From: Mycobacterium sp. ENV421
GTDB taxonomy: Bacteria; Actinomycetota; Actinomycetes; Mycobacteriales; Mycobacteriaceae
Reading direction: 5' to 3'
Length of the DNA stretch: 64,000 nucleotides
Assembly (NCBI RefSeq): GCF_002887815.1
Contig: NZ_PDHO01000008.1
Coordinates: forward strand, 62,001 to 126,000
Shown piece after piece: positions 55,386-64,000 of this stretch; within the stretch, counting starts at the first letter, position 1; every line of letters begins with the position of its first letter. Under the pieces are notes generated by a model that saw only the letters and a program-made list of their open reading frames with translations, was not told the DNA's origin and searched no databases. A program made the translations under genes and the position numbers.

Positions 55386-56132
55386 TCAGCGGGCGCTCCA
55401 GCCGCCGTCCATCGTGTAGGAAGCGCCGGTCACCATCGCCGCGGCGGGCGACGCCAGCCAGCCGACCAGATCGGCGACCTCCTCGGGTTCGACCAGCCTT
55501 TTGATCGCGCTCTCGCTGAGCAGGATCGTCTCCAGCACTTCCTGCTCGTCGATGCCGTGGGTGCGGGCCTGGTCGGCGATCTGCTTGGTCACCAACGGAG
55601 TTCGCACATACCCGGGGTTGACGCAGTTGCTGGTCACGCCGCGCGGGCCGCCCTCGAGTGCGGTCACCTTGGACAGCCCCTCCAGCGCATGTTTGGCCGT
55701 CACGTAGGCGACCTTGAACTCCGAGGCACGCAACCCGTGGATGGACGAGATGTTGATGATCCGGCCGAACCCGCGCTCGTACATCACCGGCAACACGGCA
55801 CGCACCAACAGGAACGGCGCCTCAACCATCAGTGCGAGCAGCATCCGGAACTTGTCCGGCGGATAGTCGACGATCGGATCGATGACCTGCATGCCCGCAT
55901 TGTTGACCAGGATGTCGAAGTCCAGGTGCAACTCTTCCAATGCTGTGACGTCGAGAAGATCCACCTCCCAAGCTTTTCCGCCGACTTCGGTGGCCAATTC
56001 GGCTGCCCCGGCACCGTCGATGTCGGCAACTGTGACTCGCGCCCCGCGAGCGGCCAGCTCGCGCGCGCACGCCGCGCCGATCCCACTGGCCGCCCCGGTG
56101 ACCAGAGCCGAGCGCCCCTTCAGTGCAGTCAT
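55386..56132 (-). CDS. 3-hydroxybutyrate dehydrogenase-like SDR
   Basis: This 248-residue SDR has LVTGAASGIGAACAREL, NNAGMQVIDPI and the YVTAKHALEG catalytic pair. The set of RIINISSIHGLRASEFK and VNPGYVRTPLV resembles D-3-hydroxybutyrate dehydrogenase. It would interconvert 3-hydroxybutyrate and acetoacetate with NAD, but the substrate is inferred only. ATG 56132 overlaps the MFS stop (ATGA). The long upstream open frame is antisense read-through. It is convergent with the 13E12 gene, 7 bp apart. Confidence 0.83.
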   Translation of the reverse strand: MTALKGRSALVTGAASGIGAACARELAARGARVTVADIDGAGAAELATEVGGKAWEVDLLDVTALEELHLDFDILVNNAGMQVIDPIVDYPPDKFRMLLALMVEAPFLLVRAVLPVMYERGFGRIINISSIHGLRASEFKVAYVTAKHALEGLSKVTALEGGPRGVTSNCVNPGYVRTPLVTKQIADQARTHGIDEQEVLETILLSESAIKRLVEPEEVADLVGWLASPAAAMVTGASYTMDGGWSAR

Positions 56133-57484
56133 GCCGGCGCCGTCGCGGAGACTGCCCTGCTGTCGCGCTGGGCGTCGGCGGTGTCGATATCGGCAAGGTC
56201 GATGCCCTTGGTCTCCCGGGCGAACGCCAGCGCGATCAGGGTTATCACCGCGGCGCCCGCCAGATAGATCGCGATCGGCACCGCCGACTTGTAGATCTCC
56301 AACAGCTTCACCGCGATGATCGGCGCCAGCGATCCCGCGAAGATCGCGGTGACCTGATAGCCCAGGGACACACCGGAATACCGCATCCGGGTCGGGAACA
56401 TCTCGGCCATCAGCGCCGGCTGTGGTGCGTACATCAGCGCATGGATGACCAGACCGAGAATGATCGAGCCCATGATCAACAGGTAGTGCCCGCTGTTCAT
56501 CATCGGGAAGGCGAAGAAGCCCCACGCGCCGGCGCCCAGCGCTCCGAGCAGATACACCGGTTTGCGCCCGAAGCGGTCCGACAACCGGCCGGCGTACGGG
56601 ATCATCACGAAATGTACTGCGTGCGCGGCCAACAGCCACCACAAGATATCGCTCGTGTCGGCGTGCACCTGCACCTTGAGATAAGTGATCGAGAAGGTGA
56701 CCACCAGGTAGTACATGATGTTCTCCGCGACGCGCAGCCCCATTGCGGTGAAAACCCCACGCGGATAACGCTTGACGACCTCGACGACACCGTACGAACT
56801 CGCCTTGATCTGCTCCGCCTCCCGCTGGGCCGCCACGAAGATCGGGGCGTCGGTGACCTTGGTCCGGATGTAGTAGCCGATCAACACCACCACCGCCGAC
56901 AGCCAGAAGCCGACCCGCCAGCCCCAGGACAGGAACGCGGTTTCGGATAGCGTGGTCGTCAACGTCAGCAGCACCACCGTGGCGAGGATATTGCCCACCG
57001 GGACGCCGGCCTGCGGCCAGCTGGCCCAGAATCCGCGCTCCCGGCTGGGACTGTGTTCGGCGACCAGCAGCACCGCGCCGCCCCACTCCCCGCCCACGGC
57101 GAAGCCCTGAAGGAAGCGCAGCACCACCAGCAGCGCGGGCGCCCAGTACCCGATCTGCCCGAAGGTCGGCAGGCAGCCCATCAAGAATGTCGATGCGCCG
57201 ACGAGCACCAGGCTGAACTGCAGGAGTTTCTTCCGGCCGTACTTGTCGCCGAAATGGCCGAACACGATTCCACCGAGCGGTCGTGCGGCGAAGCCGACGG
57301 CATAGGTGATGAACGCCGCGAGGATCGCGTCGAGGTCGCTGGTCCCTTTGGCGAAGAAGATCTTGTTGAAGACCAGCGTGGCCGCGGTGCCGTAGAGGAA
57401 GAACTCGTACCACTCGACGACGGTGCCCGCCATCGAGGCAGCGACCACCTTGCGAAGGCCGCTCGTCACAGTGGTCACGCTCAT
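56129..57484 (-). CDS. MFS transporter, metabolite:H+ symporter type
   Basis: This 451-residue transporter with about 12 membrane segments belongs to the MHS branch (proline/betaine, shikimate or ketoglutarate permeases). It shows VEWYEFFLYGTAATLVF, the signature loop GHFGDKYGRKK and RFLQGFAVGGEWGGAVLL. The start ATG 57484 has GAGGAGGGACAG upstream, and 57529 is rejected. It is coupled to the hydroxybutyrate dehydrogenase-like SDR, so a small organic acid such as a hydroxy or keto acid is the likely cargo. A steroid-acid cargo cannot be excluded. The 144-bp leader (57485-57628) has no clear operator. Confidence 0.85.
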   Translation of the reverse strand: MSVTTVTSGLRKVVAASMAGTVVEWYEFFLYGTAATLVFNKIFFAKGTSDLDAILAAFITYAVGFAARPLGGIVFGHFGDKYGRKKLLQFSLVLVGASTFLMGCLPTFGQIGYWAPALLVVLRFLQGFAVGGEWGGAVLLVAEHSPSRERGFWASWPQAGVPVGNILATVVLLTLTTTLSETAFLSWGWRVGFWLSAVVVLIGYYIRTKVTDAPIFVAAQREAEQIKASSYGVVEVVKRYPRGVFTAMGLRVAENIMYYLVVTFSITYLKVQVHADTSDILWWLLAAHAVHFVMIPYAGRLSDRFGRKPVYLLGALGAGAWGFFAFPMMNSGHYLLIMGSIILGLVIHALMYAPQPALMAEMFPTRMRYSGVSLGYQVTAIFAGSLAPIIAVKLLEIYKSAVPIAIYLAGAAVITLIALAFARETKGIDLADIDTADAQRDSRAVSATAPA

Positions 57485-57628
57485 CTGTCCCTCCTCGGTA
57501 ACTCCATGCCCCAATGTGACGGCAGCCACACGCCGATGAGTATTCGCGCACGCCGCAGAGGGCGCAATGTCGAAATGCGCAGGAGCGGTCTGCGATTATG
57601 CAGATAAATCCGAGCTCGCGGCCGCTCG

Positions 57629-59167
57629 TCACCTCAGCAGATCGGCGGCCTTCTCGCCGATCATCATCGCGGCGGCGTTGGTGTTCACCGGCACGAGCCG
57701 CGGCATGATCGATGCGTCTGCCACCCGTACACCGGTCAGACCATGCACTCGCAGGTCCGGTCCGACCACCGCGTCGGCTCCGATTCCCATCGCGCAGGTG
57801 CCGACCGGGTGGTAGTAGGTGCCGGTGCCGCGAGCGACGAAAGCCCGGAGCGCCGCCTCATCGGTGACATCGGGCCCCGGCAGCACCTCACGTGCTCGCC
57901 ACGGCGCGAACGGCTCTGTCGCCGCGATCTCGCGCGCCACCTCGACCCCGTGGACCATTCGCCGCACGTCGGATTCCGTCCCCAGGTAGTTGGGATCGAT
58001 CAGTGGCGGTGTCACCGGGTCGGGTCCCGCCAGACGGATCGAACCACGCGCTTCCGGCACCGTCGCGACCCCGAGCGTGAAGCTGTTCGCCGGCGCGTCC
58101 AGATGCGGCGGATGAAACGGTACGTGGATGAACATGAGCTGCATGTCCGGGCCCGCCAGCGCCGCTGAGCTGCGCCACAGCAGCGACGTCTCGGCGTGGT
58201 TGGTCTGACCCGCCGGAATCGCCTGCGCAGCCTCGTAAACCACGCCACACAGCGGATGGTCGTGCAGGTTGCGACCGACGCCCGGCAGGTCATGGATGAC
58301 CCCGACCCCGGCCGCGTGTAATTCCGCGGCGGGGCCGATACCCGACAGCAGCAGCAGGCGCGGCGAGTCCACGGCACCGGCACTGATCACCACCTCAGCC
58401 TCGGCGTACCCGGTCAGTTCTCGACCGTCCTGTACAAAATCGACACCGACGCAACGGTTTCCCTCGAATCGCAGTCGGTGTGCGCGAGAGTCCGTCATGA
58501 CGGTCAGGTTGGGCCTGCCCCGCGCGGGGTGCAGATAGGCGGCCGCGACGCTCTGCCTGGCGCCACCGGAGATCGACAGATCGTGCCAGCCGGCCCCCTC
58601 CGCGTCGGCCCCGTTGAAGTCCTCGGTCAGCGGGAACCCCGCGGCGATCGCGGCATCGAGGAACACCTTCGACAGCGGATTGGCCACCTCGGTCGCGGCA
58701 GGAGCCGGGAGCACCGGGCCGTCGGTGCCGCGGTAGCGCGGGTCCCCATCGGGGACCGTCTCCATCCGGCGGAAGTAGGGCAGGACGGACGTGTAATCCC
58801 ATCCGGTGCAACCGGCTTCTGCCCAGCTGTCGAAGTCGCTCGGGTGCCCCCGCAGGTACACCATCGCGTTGATGCTGCTACTGCCCCCCAGCGTGTGGCC
58901 CCGCGGCCAGTTGTGGGCCGAGCCGACGGTGCCCGCCTGCGGAACGGTGGTGTAGGAGTAGTCGATCTCGCTGCCCCACAACGTCGGCCATGCGGGCGGC
59001 GCGGCGATCTCGGGTTTGGTGTCGGCCGGCCCGGACTCGAGCAGCAACACCCGGACTGCCGGGTCCTCCGAGAGCCGGGCGGCGATCACCGACCCTGCCG
59101 ATCCGGCGCCGACGATGACGTAGTCGTGGTTGATCAAGGCGTCGTAGTTGGTCAAAACGGAGTGCAA
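57629..59167 (-). CDS. GMC-family flavoprotein oxidoreductase
   Basis: This 512-residue glucose-methanol-choline oxidoreductase has FAD motif DYVIVGAGSAGSVIAARLSE at residues 15-34, the GMC-1 signature in RGHTLGGSSSINAMVYLRGH and the GMC-2 signature in GAVDSPRLLLLSGIG. The active-site histidine is in YYHPVGTCAMG. It oxidises a primary or secondary alcohol. Choline dehydrogenase-like and cholesterol-oxidase-like roles cannot be told apart from sequence. TTG 59167 follows AAGGAAG. The other candidate starts are internal TTG codons. It is divergent from the MerR gene. Confidence 0.85.
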   Translation of the reverse strand: MHSVLTNYDALINHDYVIVGAGSAGSVIAARLSEDPAVRVLLLESGPADTKPEIAAPPAWPTLWGSEIDYSYTTVPQAGTVGSAHNWPRGHTLGGSSSINAMVYLRGHPSDFDSWAEAGCTGWDYTSVLPYFRRMETVPDGDPRYRGTDGPVLPAPAATEVANPLSKVFLDAAIAAGFPLTEDFNGADAEGAGWHDLSISGGARQSVAAAYLHPARGRPNLTVMTDSRAHRLRFEGNRCVGVDFVQDGRELTGYAEAEVVISAGAVDSPRLLLLSGIGPAAELHAAGVGVIHDLPGVGRNLHDHPLCGVVYEAAQAIPAGQTNHAETSLLWRSSAALAGPDMQLMFIHVPFHPPHLDAPANSFTLGVATVPEARGSIRLAGPDPVTPPLIDPNYLGTESDVRRMVHGVEVAREIAATEPFAPWRAREVLPGPDVTDEAALRAFVARGTGTYYHPVGTCAMGIGADAVVGPDLRVHGLTGVRVADASIMPRLVPVNTNAAAMMIGEKAADLLR

Positions 59168-59257
59168 CGGAACTTCCTTAGGCTGTGGTTGACGGTGTGG
59201 CCGGGCCAGCGCGCGAGAGCGGCGCTACAGGTTGCGGTCGATGAGGGAGGAGGGTGT

Positions 59258-60076
59258 GTGCGGTCCGAACTGACCATCGGCGAGTTCGCCACGGTGACGC
59301 ACCTGAGCGTGCGGACGCTGCGGCGCTACCACGAAGCCGGACTGCTCGAGCCCGCATCGGTCGACGCGATCTCGGGTTACCGGTACTACGCGCCCGAACA
59401 GATCCCCACCGCTCAGGTGATCCATCAGCTCCGCCGGCTCGATCTGCCGCTCGCCGAGGTCCGGTCGATCCTGGCCACCGATGATCCGCAGGAACGGGCT
59501 GAGGTCATTGCGGGTCACCTGCGGCGCCTGGAGGCCGAGTTGACCCGCACCCAGGCGGCTGTCGTATCGCTGCGTCGGCTGCTGCGTCCGGATCCCGCCG
59601 ACGTTCATGTCGAGCTTCGGTCGGTGCCCGCCCGAACCGTCGCCGCGATCACCGAGCAAGCACGCCTTGGTGATTCGGTGCGCTGGTATGACGATGCGAT
59701 GACCGAACTCGATGCGGCCTTTCCCCCGCCGGAACGCACCGGGCCGCCCGGCGGCCAGTACGCGAACGCACTGTTCGCGCACGGCGCCGGGGTGATGATG
59801 GTCTTCCGGCCGGTCCGTACCCCACGACCATCCGGCCGGATCGAGGTCGTCGAGCTTCCGGCGGCGGACCTCGCCGTCGCGGTCCATTCCGGACCGCACG
59901 ACGACATCGATGTGACCTACGGCCGTCTCGGCGCCTGGGTCGTCACGCATGCCCTTGCCGTCGACGGTCCGATTCACGAGACCTATGTGGTCGGACCCCG
60001 TGACACCGACGACTCGACCATGTGGCGGACAGAGATCGGCTGGCCGGTGTTTCAACTCGCCCCCGCACCGGGATAG
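59258..60076 (+). CDS. MerR-family regulator with a GyrI-like effector domain
   Basis: This 272-residue protein has an N-terminal MerR winged helix (IGEFATVTHLSVRTLRRYHE to RYYAPEQIPTAQVI), a dimerisation coiled coil (about 70-115) and a C-terminal GyrI-like small-molecule-binding domain. BmrR-type proteins of this layout respond to lipophilic compounds. GTG 59258 follows GGGAGGAGGG. It is divergent from the GMC gene across 90 bp, so the GMC gene is a likely target. It overlaps the following SDR tail-to-tail by 25 bp. Confidence 0.85.
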   Translation: MRSELTIGEFATVTHLSVRTLRRYHEAGLLEPASVDAISGYRYYAPEQIPTAQVIHQLRRLDLPLAEVRSILATDDPQERAEVIAGHLRRLEAELTRTQAAVVSLRRLLRPDPADVHVELRSVPARTVAAITEQARLGDSVRWYDDAMTELDAAFPPPERTGPPGGQYANALFAHGAGVMMVFRPVRTPRPSGRIEVVELPAADLAVAVHSGPHDDIDVTYGRLGAWVVTHALAVDGPIHETYVVGPRDTDDSTMWRTEIGWPVFQLAPAPG

Positions 60077-60915
60077 TCGGCCGGTGGAAAGTCGGCGCCA
60101 CGGGACAGCGACTCATGGGCGCGGACCTCGGCGAGCGAGTTCTCGAGCGTGGCGACGACGGCGTCGACCCCGCCGCTGCCGAGGACCAGCCGCCGGGGCG
60201 GTGAATCCTGGGCCATCGCGGCGATCACCGCGCGCACCCCACGCTGCGGGTCTCCCGGCTGAGTGCCGTTCTGCTCCACCATCACCGAGCGGACCTGCTC
60301 GAGCATCGGCCGGTAGTCGACAATGGATTCGGTGATCGGTTCGTCGTCGAAGCCGGCATAGGCGTGGGTGCGGAAGGCGCCCGGCTCGACGGCCATCACC
60401 TGAATGCCCAGCGGCGCAACCTCTTCGGCGAGTACCTCAGTGACCGCCTCGACAGCGAACTTCGTCGCACTGTAGTAGCCGAAGCCGGTGACGCCGCTGC
60501 GCCCAGCCACCGAGGACATGTTGACGATCCACCCGCTACGGCGGGCGCGCATACCGGGGAGCACCGCCCGGATGACGGAGAGCAGCGCGAAGAAGTTCAG
60601 CTCGAACATCGCGCGGACGTCGTCGTCCGCCATGCCTTCGATCGACCCGTACCAGCCGCGTCCGGCGTTGTTGACCAGGACGTCTATCCCGCCGGTGTGT
60701 TCCTCGGCCGCGCGGACGGTGGCCTGCACCTGGGCGGCATCGGTGACGTCGAGAGGCAGGACCAACACTCGGTCGCCGTGGGCCCGGGCCCAGTCATCGA
60801 GTTCCGCGGGCCGGCGTGCGGTGAGCACCACCCGGTCGCCGATCTCCAATGCCGCGTCGGCGTACGCCATTCCGAATCCACCGGGGGTGCCGCCGGTGAT
60901 GAACCAGTTCTTCAT
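60052..60915 (-). CDS. Short-chain dehydrogenase, oxidoreductase
   Basis: This 287-residue SDR has FITGGTPGGFGMAYADAAL, NNAGRGWYGSIE and the YYSATKFAVEAVTEVL active-site pair. The C-terminus is extended and proline-rich (ADFPPADYPGAGAS). It is read on the minus strand just after the NTF2-like gene (2-bp gap), so the two form an operon. The substrate is unknown. The LysR gene upstream is divergent from that operon and may control it. Confidence 0.85.
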   Translation of the reverse strand: MKNWFITGGTPGGFGMAYADAALEIGDRVVLTARRPAELDDWARAHGDRVLVLPLDVTDAAQVQATVRAAEEHTGGIDVLVNNAGRGWYGSIEGMADDDVRAMFELNFFALLSVIRAVLPGMRARRSGWIVNMSSVAGRSGVTGFGYYSATKFAVEAVTEVLAEEVAPLGIQVMAVEPGAFRTHAYAGFDDEPITESIVDYRPMLEQVRSVMVEQNGTQPGDPQRGVRAVIAAMAQDSPPRRLVLGSGGVDAVVATLENSLAEVRAHESLSRGADFPPADYPGAGAS

Positions 60916-60917
60916 CG

Positions 60918-61280
60918 TCAGGGCTCGATGACCAGTCGGCTGATGAGGTTGCCGTCCAGGGTGAACCGATAGTGCAGATCGGCTACCCCGCCGGGAAAGT
61001 CGCCTTCCAGGCGCTGGAGCACGTCGACGTGCTCGGCATCGGTCGCGGTGGCTCCGGTGAACTCGGTGGTGAAGGTGTACTCGTTGCCCGCACTGGCCAG
61101 CCAGGTTTCGATCGCCGCGCGGCCGTGCACGGTGTGGCCCTCGTCGGTGACCGCGGCGTCGGCGGTGAAGGTGGCGGTCGCGGCGGCCACGTCGCGGGAC
61201 CGGTGCGCGGTGAGGTACGTCCTGACCACGGCGGGAAGCGCATCCCAGGCCGTGGTGGTTTCGGTGTTATGCGTTGTCAT
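60918..61280 (-). CDS. SnoaL/NTF2-like protein
   Basis: This 120-residue protein has a cone-shaped NTF2 fold pattern: helix AVVRTYLTAHRSRDVAAATA, then TFTADAAVTDEGHTVHGRAAIETWL and a C-terminal strand FTLDGNLISRLVIEP. It could be an isomerase, hydrolase or binding protein. The catalytic residues are not assignable. ATG 61280 is the start. It forms an operon with the SDR behind it and is divergent from the LysR regulator. Confidence 0.72.
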   Translation of the reverse strand: MTTHNTETTTAWDALPAVVRTYLTAHRSRDVAAATATFTADAAVTDEGHTVHGRAAIETWLASAGNEYTFTTEFTGATATDAEHVDVLQRLEGDFPGGVADLHYRFTLDGNLISRLVIEP

Positions 61281-61297
61281 AGCGTCACCCTGCGGCT

Positions 61298-61352
61298 TCC
61301 CCCAGGGGGAGGGTCAACCCCGCTTCATCCGGACCGCGGAATCGGCCGCGGT
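61298..61352. promoter_or_regulatory. Dyads between the NTF2-like/SDR operon and LysR
   Basis: The 91-bp divergent spacer holds two symmetric elements: TCCCCCAGGGGGA at 61298-61310 (perfect) and ACCGCGG-6 nt-CCGCGGT at 61333-61352. LysR regulators normally act on such spacers, so these are candidate sites. A canonical T-n11-A box is not clear. Confidence 0.4.
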
Positions 61353-61371
61353 GATCTGCGACCATGCAGCT

Positions 61372-62289
61372 ATGTCTGTGCCGCCCGCCCGTCCGAGCGC
61401 CGACGATCTGCTCGTGCTCTTGGCCGTCGGGCGCTCCGGCCGGTTCGTGACGGCCGCCGACGAACTCGGCCTCAACCACACCACGATCTCGCGGCGGATC
61501 GCTGCCCTGGAGCAGACCCTGGGCGGCCGGGTACTGGCGCGCGCTGCCGGCGGGTGGGAGCTGACCGACCTCGGCCGCGACGCACTGGCGGCCGCCGAAA
61601 CCATCGAGTCTGCGGTACGCACACTGGCCACGGACGCCGACGGATCCCGCTCACTGGAAGGAGTCGTCCGGCTGTCGGCGACCGACGGGTTCAGCGCCTA
61701 CATCGCCGCCCCGGCCGCGGCCCAGATGCAACGCCGGCACCCCCGCGTCACCGTCGAGATCGTCACCGCGACACGACGCGCGTCGCAACAGCGGTCGGGC
61801 CTCGACATCGAGGTGGTGGTCGGGGAGCCGCGGGTGCGCCGCGCCGTCGCGACCCGACTCGGCGACTACCGGCTCGGGCTCTACGGATCACATGACTATC
61901 TGTCCCGGCACGACTCCCCCGCCACCGTCGCCGAGCTGGCGCGCCACCGACTGGTGTACTTCATCGATTCCATGCTGCAGGTCGACGATCTGGACCTGGC
62001 GTCGAGTTTCGTTCCGGCGATGCAGGAATCGGTGACCTCGACCAACGTCTTCGTCCACGTCGAGGCGACCCGGGCGGCCGCCGGCCTTGGACTGCTGCCC
62101 TGCTTCATGGCCGACCGTCACGACGACCTGGTTCGGGTACTGCGCGACGAGGTAGCCGTCGATCTGAGCTACTGGCTGGTGGCGCGGGAGGAAACCTTGC
62201 GACGGCCCGAGGTCGGGGCGCTGGTCGAGGCGATCACGGTTCGCATGAGCGAGATGGCGGGCGCACTGACCGGAACCGGCGCGCACTGA
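61372..62289 (+). CDS. LysR-family transcriptional regulator
   Basis: This 305-residue LTTR has an N-terminal helix-turn-helix (LLVLLAVGRSGRFVTAADEL, NHTTISRRIAALEQ, residues about 12-48) and a C-terminal periplasmic-binding-like effector domain. The start ATG 61372 suits the family. The frame open to 61048 is antisense to the NTF2-like gene. It probably regulates the divergent NTF2-like/SDR operon. The inducer is unknown. Confidence 0.85.
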   Translation: MSVPPARPSADDLLVLLAVGRSGRFVTAADELGLNHTTISRRIAALEQTLGGRVLARAAGGWELTDLGRDALAAAETIESAVRTLATDADGSRSLEGVVRLSATDGFSAYIAAPAAAQMQRRHPRVTVEIVTATRRASQQRSGLDIEVVVGEPRVRRAVATRLGDYRLGLYGSHDYLSRHDSPATVAELARHRLVYFIDSMLQVDDLDLASSFVPAMQESVTSTNVFVHVEATRAAAGLGLLPCFMADRHDDLVRVLRDEVAVDLSYWLVAREETLRRPEVGALVEAITVRMSEMAGALTGTGAH

Positions 62290-62333
62290 GCGGAAGTGTT
62301 GCGTGACAACGCCGGAGCTGGTGGGCTCATGCC

Positions 62334-63098
62334 ATGCCCTTCATCGACCATGACCGCGGCCGCGCCTACTACCGGCACTGGGCCGCCGACCAGCCGCACG
62401 CGGCGGTCATCTTCCTGCACGGGTTCGGCGAGCACACCGGCGTCTACCACCGCCTGGGTTTCGCCCTCAACGCGGCCGGCATCGACTTGTGGGCCGTCGA
62501 CCAATTCGGCCATGGGCTCTCGCCCGGCGAGCGCGGCGACTTCGGGTCGATCGAGGACAGCTCGGCACTCGCCGACTCGCTGACCGAACTGGCCCGGCAG
62601 CAGACTCCCGGGATTCCGTTGATCGCCCAGGGCCATTCGTTCGGCTCGGTGGTCACCCTGTTCCGCCTCCTGAAGGATCCGAAACAGTATGCGGCGGCGG
62701 TGATTTCGGGGTCTCCCCTGGTTCCGGTCCCCGAACTGCTCGGCGGCGACGCCGTCGAGCTCGACCCGAGCTGGCTGTCCGGCGACCCGTTCTACCTGGA
62801 CTCGCTGGAGAACGACCCGTTGGCCTTCGTCGACGCCGACGGCGGCGCCCTGGCACGCGAACTCGACCGGGCCTGGGACCACTTCGGCGCCGAACTGCCG
62901 AAGCTGGCCGTCCCGACGCTGGCCATCCACGGCGAGCTCGATCCGATCGCCCCGGTGAGCGCGCTGCGCGCCTACGCCGAGCAGATCGAACCTTTACGGC
63001 TGCACGAGTTCCCGGGTGCGCATCACGACATCCTGAACGAGACGGTTCACCGAGAGGTGGCCGCGGCCATCGTCGACTTCATCGACGAGCAGCGTTAG
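62334..63098 (+). CDS. Monoacylglycerol-lipase-like alpha/beta hydrolase
   Basis: This 254-residue alpha/beta hydrolase has HGFGEHTGVY as the oxyanion region. The nucleophile is Ser102 in GHSFGS, the acid is Asp203 in GELDPIAP, and the histidine in GAHHDILNE (about 231) completes the triad. The layout and lid size are those of monoacylglycerol lipase-like enzymes. The arylamine acetyltransferase gene nat expected at this point from M. tuberculosis is absent. It is convergent with hsaB and the stops overlap by 4 bp. The substrate is unknown. Confidence 0.82.
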   Translation: MPFIDHDRGRAYYRHWAADQPHAAVIFLHGFGEHTGVYHRLGFALNAAGIDLWAVDQFGHGLSPGERGDFGSIEDSSALADSLTELARQQTPGIPLIAQGHSFGSVVTLFRLLKDPKQYAAAVISGSPLVPVPELLGGDAVELDPSWLSGDPFYLDSLENDPLAFVDADGGALARELDRAWDHFGAELPKLAVPTLAIHGELDPIAPVSALRAYAEQIEPLRLHEFPGAHHDILNETVHREVAAAIVDFIDEQR

Positions 63099-63661
63099 AG
63101 CCAGGTGTCAGTCGTCGTGGTGGTGAGGAACGCGTCGAGGTCGTCGCGCCACTGCGCCGGGCTGTTCTTGTCTGGCTCGATGCCGGTGTACTCGCCGCGG
63201 TAGAACAGCAGCGGGCGCGGCTTCTTCTTCGGCACCTCGGACAGCGAGTGCACAGCACCGAACACCACGAAGTGGTCGCCGCCGTCGTGCACCGAATGCA
63301 CGGTGCAGTCGATGTGAGCCAGCGTGCCCTCGATCACCGGTGAGCCGAGCTTGCTTGGGCTCCAGTCGATCCCACCGAACTTGTCCGGTTCCCTCGACCC
63401 GAACCGGGCCGACACGTCCTTCTGGTTCTCGTGCAGGACGTTGACGCAGAATTTCCCGCTGGCCTCGATGGCCGCCCAGGACCGGGACAGCTTGGTCGGG
63501 CAGAACAGCACCAGCGGCGGCTCGAGGGACAGCGCCGCAAACGACTGGCAGGCGAAGCCGACCGGAGTGTCCTCGTGCACGGTCGTGATGATCGTGATGC
63601 CGGTACAGAACTGCCCGAGCACATGGCGGAACGTGCGGGGGTCGATCTCCGGGGACGCCAT
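63095..63661 (-). CDS. hsaB: 3-HSA monooxygenase flavin reductase HsaB
   Basis: This 188-residue FMN-reductase-like protein supplies reduced flavin to HsaA for hydroxylation of 3-HSA to the catechol 3,4-DHSA. The segments ITIITTVHEDTPVGFACQSF and GGDHFVVFGAVHSL are typical of the split-barrel family. The orthologue is Rv3567c, nearly the same length (187). It follows hsaC by 3 bp. hsaA and hsaD should lie just outside the window. Confidence 0.94.
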   Translation of the reverse strand: MASPEIDPRTFRHVLGQFCTGITIITTVHEDTPVGFACQSFAALSLEPPLVLFCPTKLSRSWAAIEASGKFCVNVLHENQKDVSARFGSREPDKFGGIDWSPSKLGSPVIEGTLAHIDCTVHSVHDGGDHFVVFGAVHSLSEVPKKKPRPLLFYRGEYTGIEPDKNSPAQWRDDLDAFLTTTTTDTWL

Positions 63662-63664
63662 CGG

Positions 63665-64000
<336 letters not shown>

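Noticed and set aside
59225..60055. 276-residue minus-strand frame opposite the MerR gene
   Set aside because: The plus strand encodes a clear MerR winged helix and effector domain with a strong ribosome site, and the antisense frame has no recognisable motif.

Overview
The window is high-G+C actinobacterial DNA whose gene order closely follows the cholesterol-catabolism locus of Mycobacterium tuberculosis (from memory, H37Rv Rv3518c to Rv3568c). It lacks the PE/PPE genes, fdxB and nat of that locus and carries several extra genes, which points to an environmental, probably fast-growing mycobacterium (Mycolicibacterium-like). The species cannot be named from the sequence alone. I saw no tRNA, rRNA, CRISPR array, insertion sequence or phage, and no gene-free stretch above about 210 bp.

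Layout, left to right. (1) 1-8.5 kb: cyp142, a decarboxylase-fold protein, a luciferase-like oxidoreductase, the DUF35/Ltp4/Ltp3 retro-aldolase set, a second luciferase-like enzyme, an NTF2-like protein, a 44-residue CxxC protein and a gamma-carbonic anhydrase. (2) 8.6-14.4 kb: kshA and its small partner, the convergent Rv3531c-Rv3530c-Rv3529c operon and an IclR regulator. (3) 14.4-19.9 kb: an accessory block with seven tandem 30-bp hairpin repeats, a hemophore-like protein, an exported PQQ-type dehydrogenase and a RecQ-phosphoribosyltransferase helicase. (4) 19.9-25.3 kb: hsaF-hsaG-hsaE divergent from kstD-chsH3. (5) 25.5-27.1 kb: a lipoprotein and a DUF559 gene bracketed by 58-bp inverted repeats. 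(6) 27.2-35.7 kb: ltp2-chsH1-chsH2-fadE29-fadE28-cyp125 divergent from fadA5, followed by two Ddn-like genes. (7) 35.8-54.1 kb: the ring C/D (HIP) regulon of two SDRs, echA20-ipdA-ipdB-ipdC, then satD, a membrane protein and an alcohol dehydrogenase, then fadA6-kstR2-ipdF-fadE30 divergent from fadD3-fadE31-fadE32-fadE33-patatin-aspB. (8) 54.1-63.1 kb: a second accessory block with a 13E12-type HNH protein, an SDR/MFS pair, a GMC oxidoreductase, MerR and LysR regulators and a lipase-like hydrolase. (9) 63.1 kb to the end: hsaB and the 3' part of hsaC.

How it works together. CYP125/CYP142 oxidise the sterol side chain. FadA5, FadE28-FadE29, ChsH1-ChsH2 and Ltp2 shorten it to the 17-ketone, and Ltp3/Ltp4 probably handle C24-branched plant sterols. 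KshA and KstD open ring B. HsaB and HsaC (with hsaA and hsaD outside the window) open ring A, and HsaE-HsaF-HsaG convert the small fragment to pyruvate and propionyl-CoA. FadD3, FadE30, IpdF, IpdC, EchA20, IpdAB, FadA6 and FadE31-33 degrade the C/D-ring remnant.

Regulation is readable in the DNA. Six KstR-type operators (pattern TnnAACnnGTTnnA, one with a mismatch) lie at the ring A/B and side-chain promoters. Two KstR2-type operators (AnCAAGnnCTTGnT) lie at the two divergent HIP promoters. Start codons were often moved inward from the longest reading frame, on the basis of ribosome sites, overlaps with upstream stops and family lengths.
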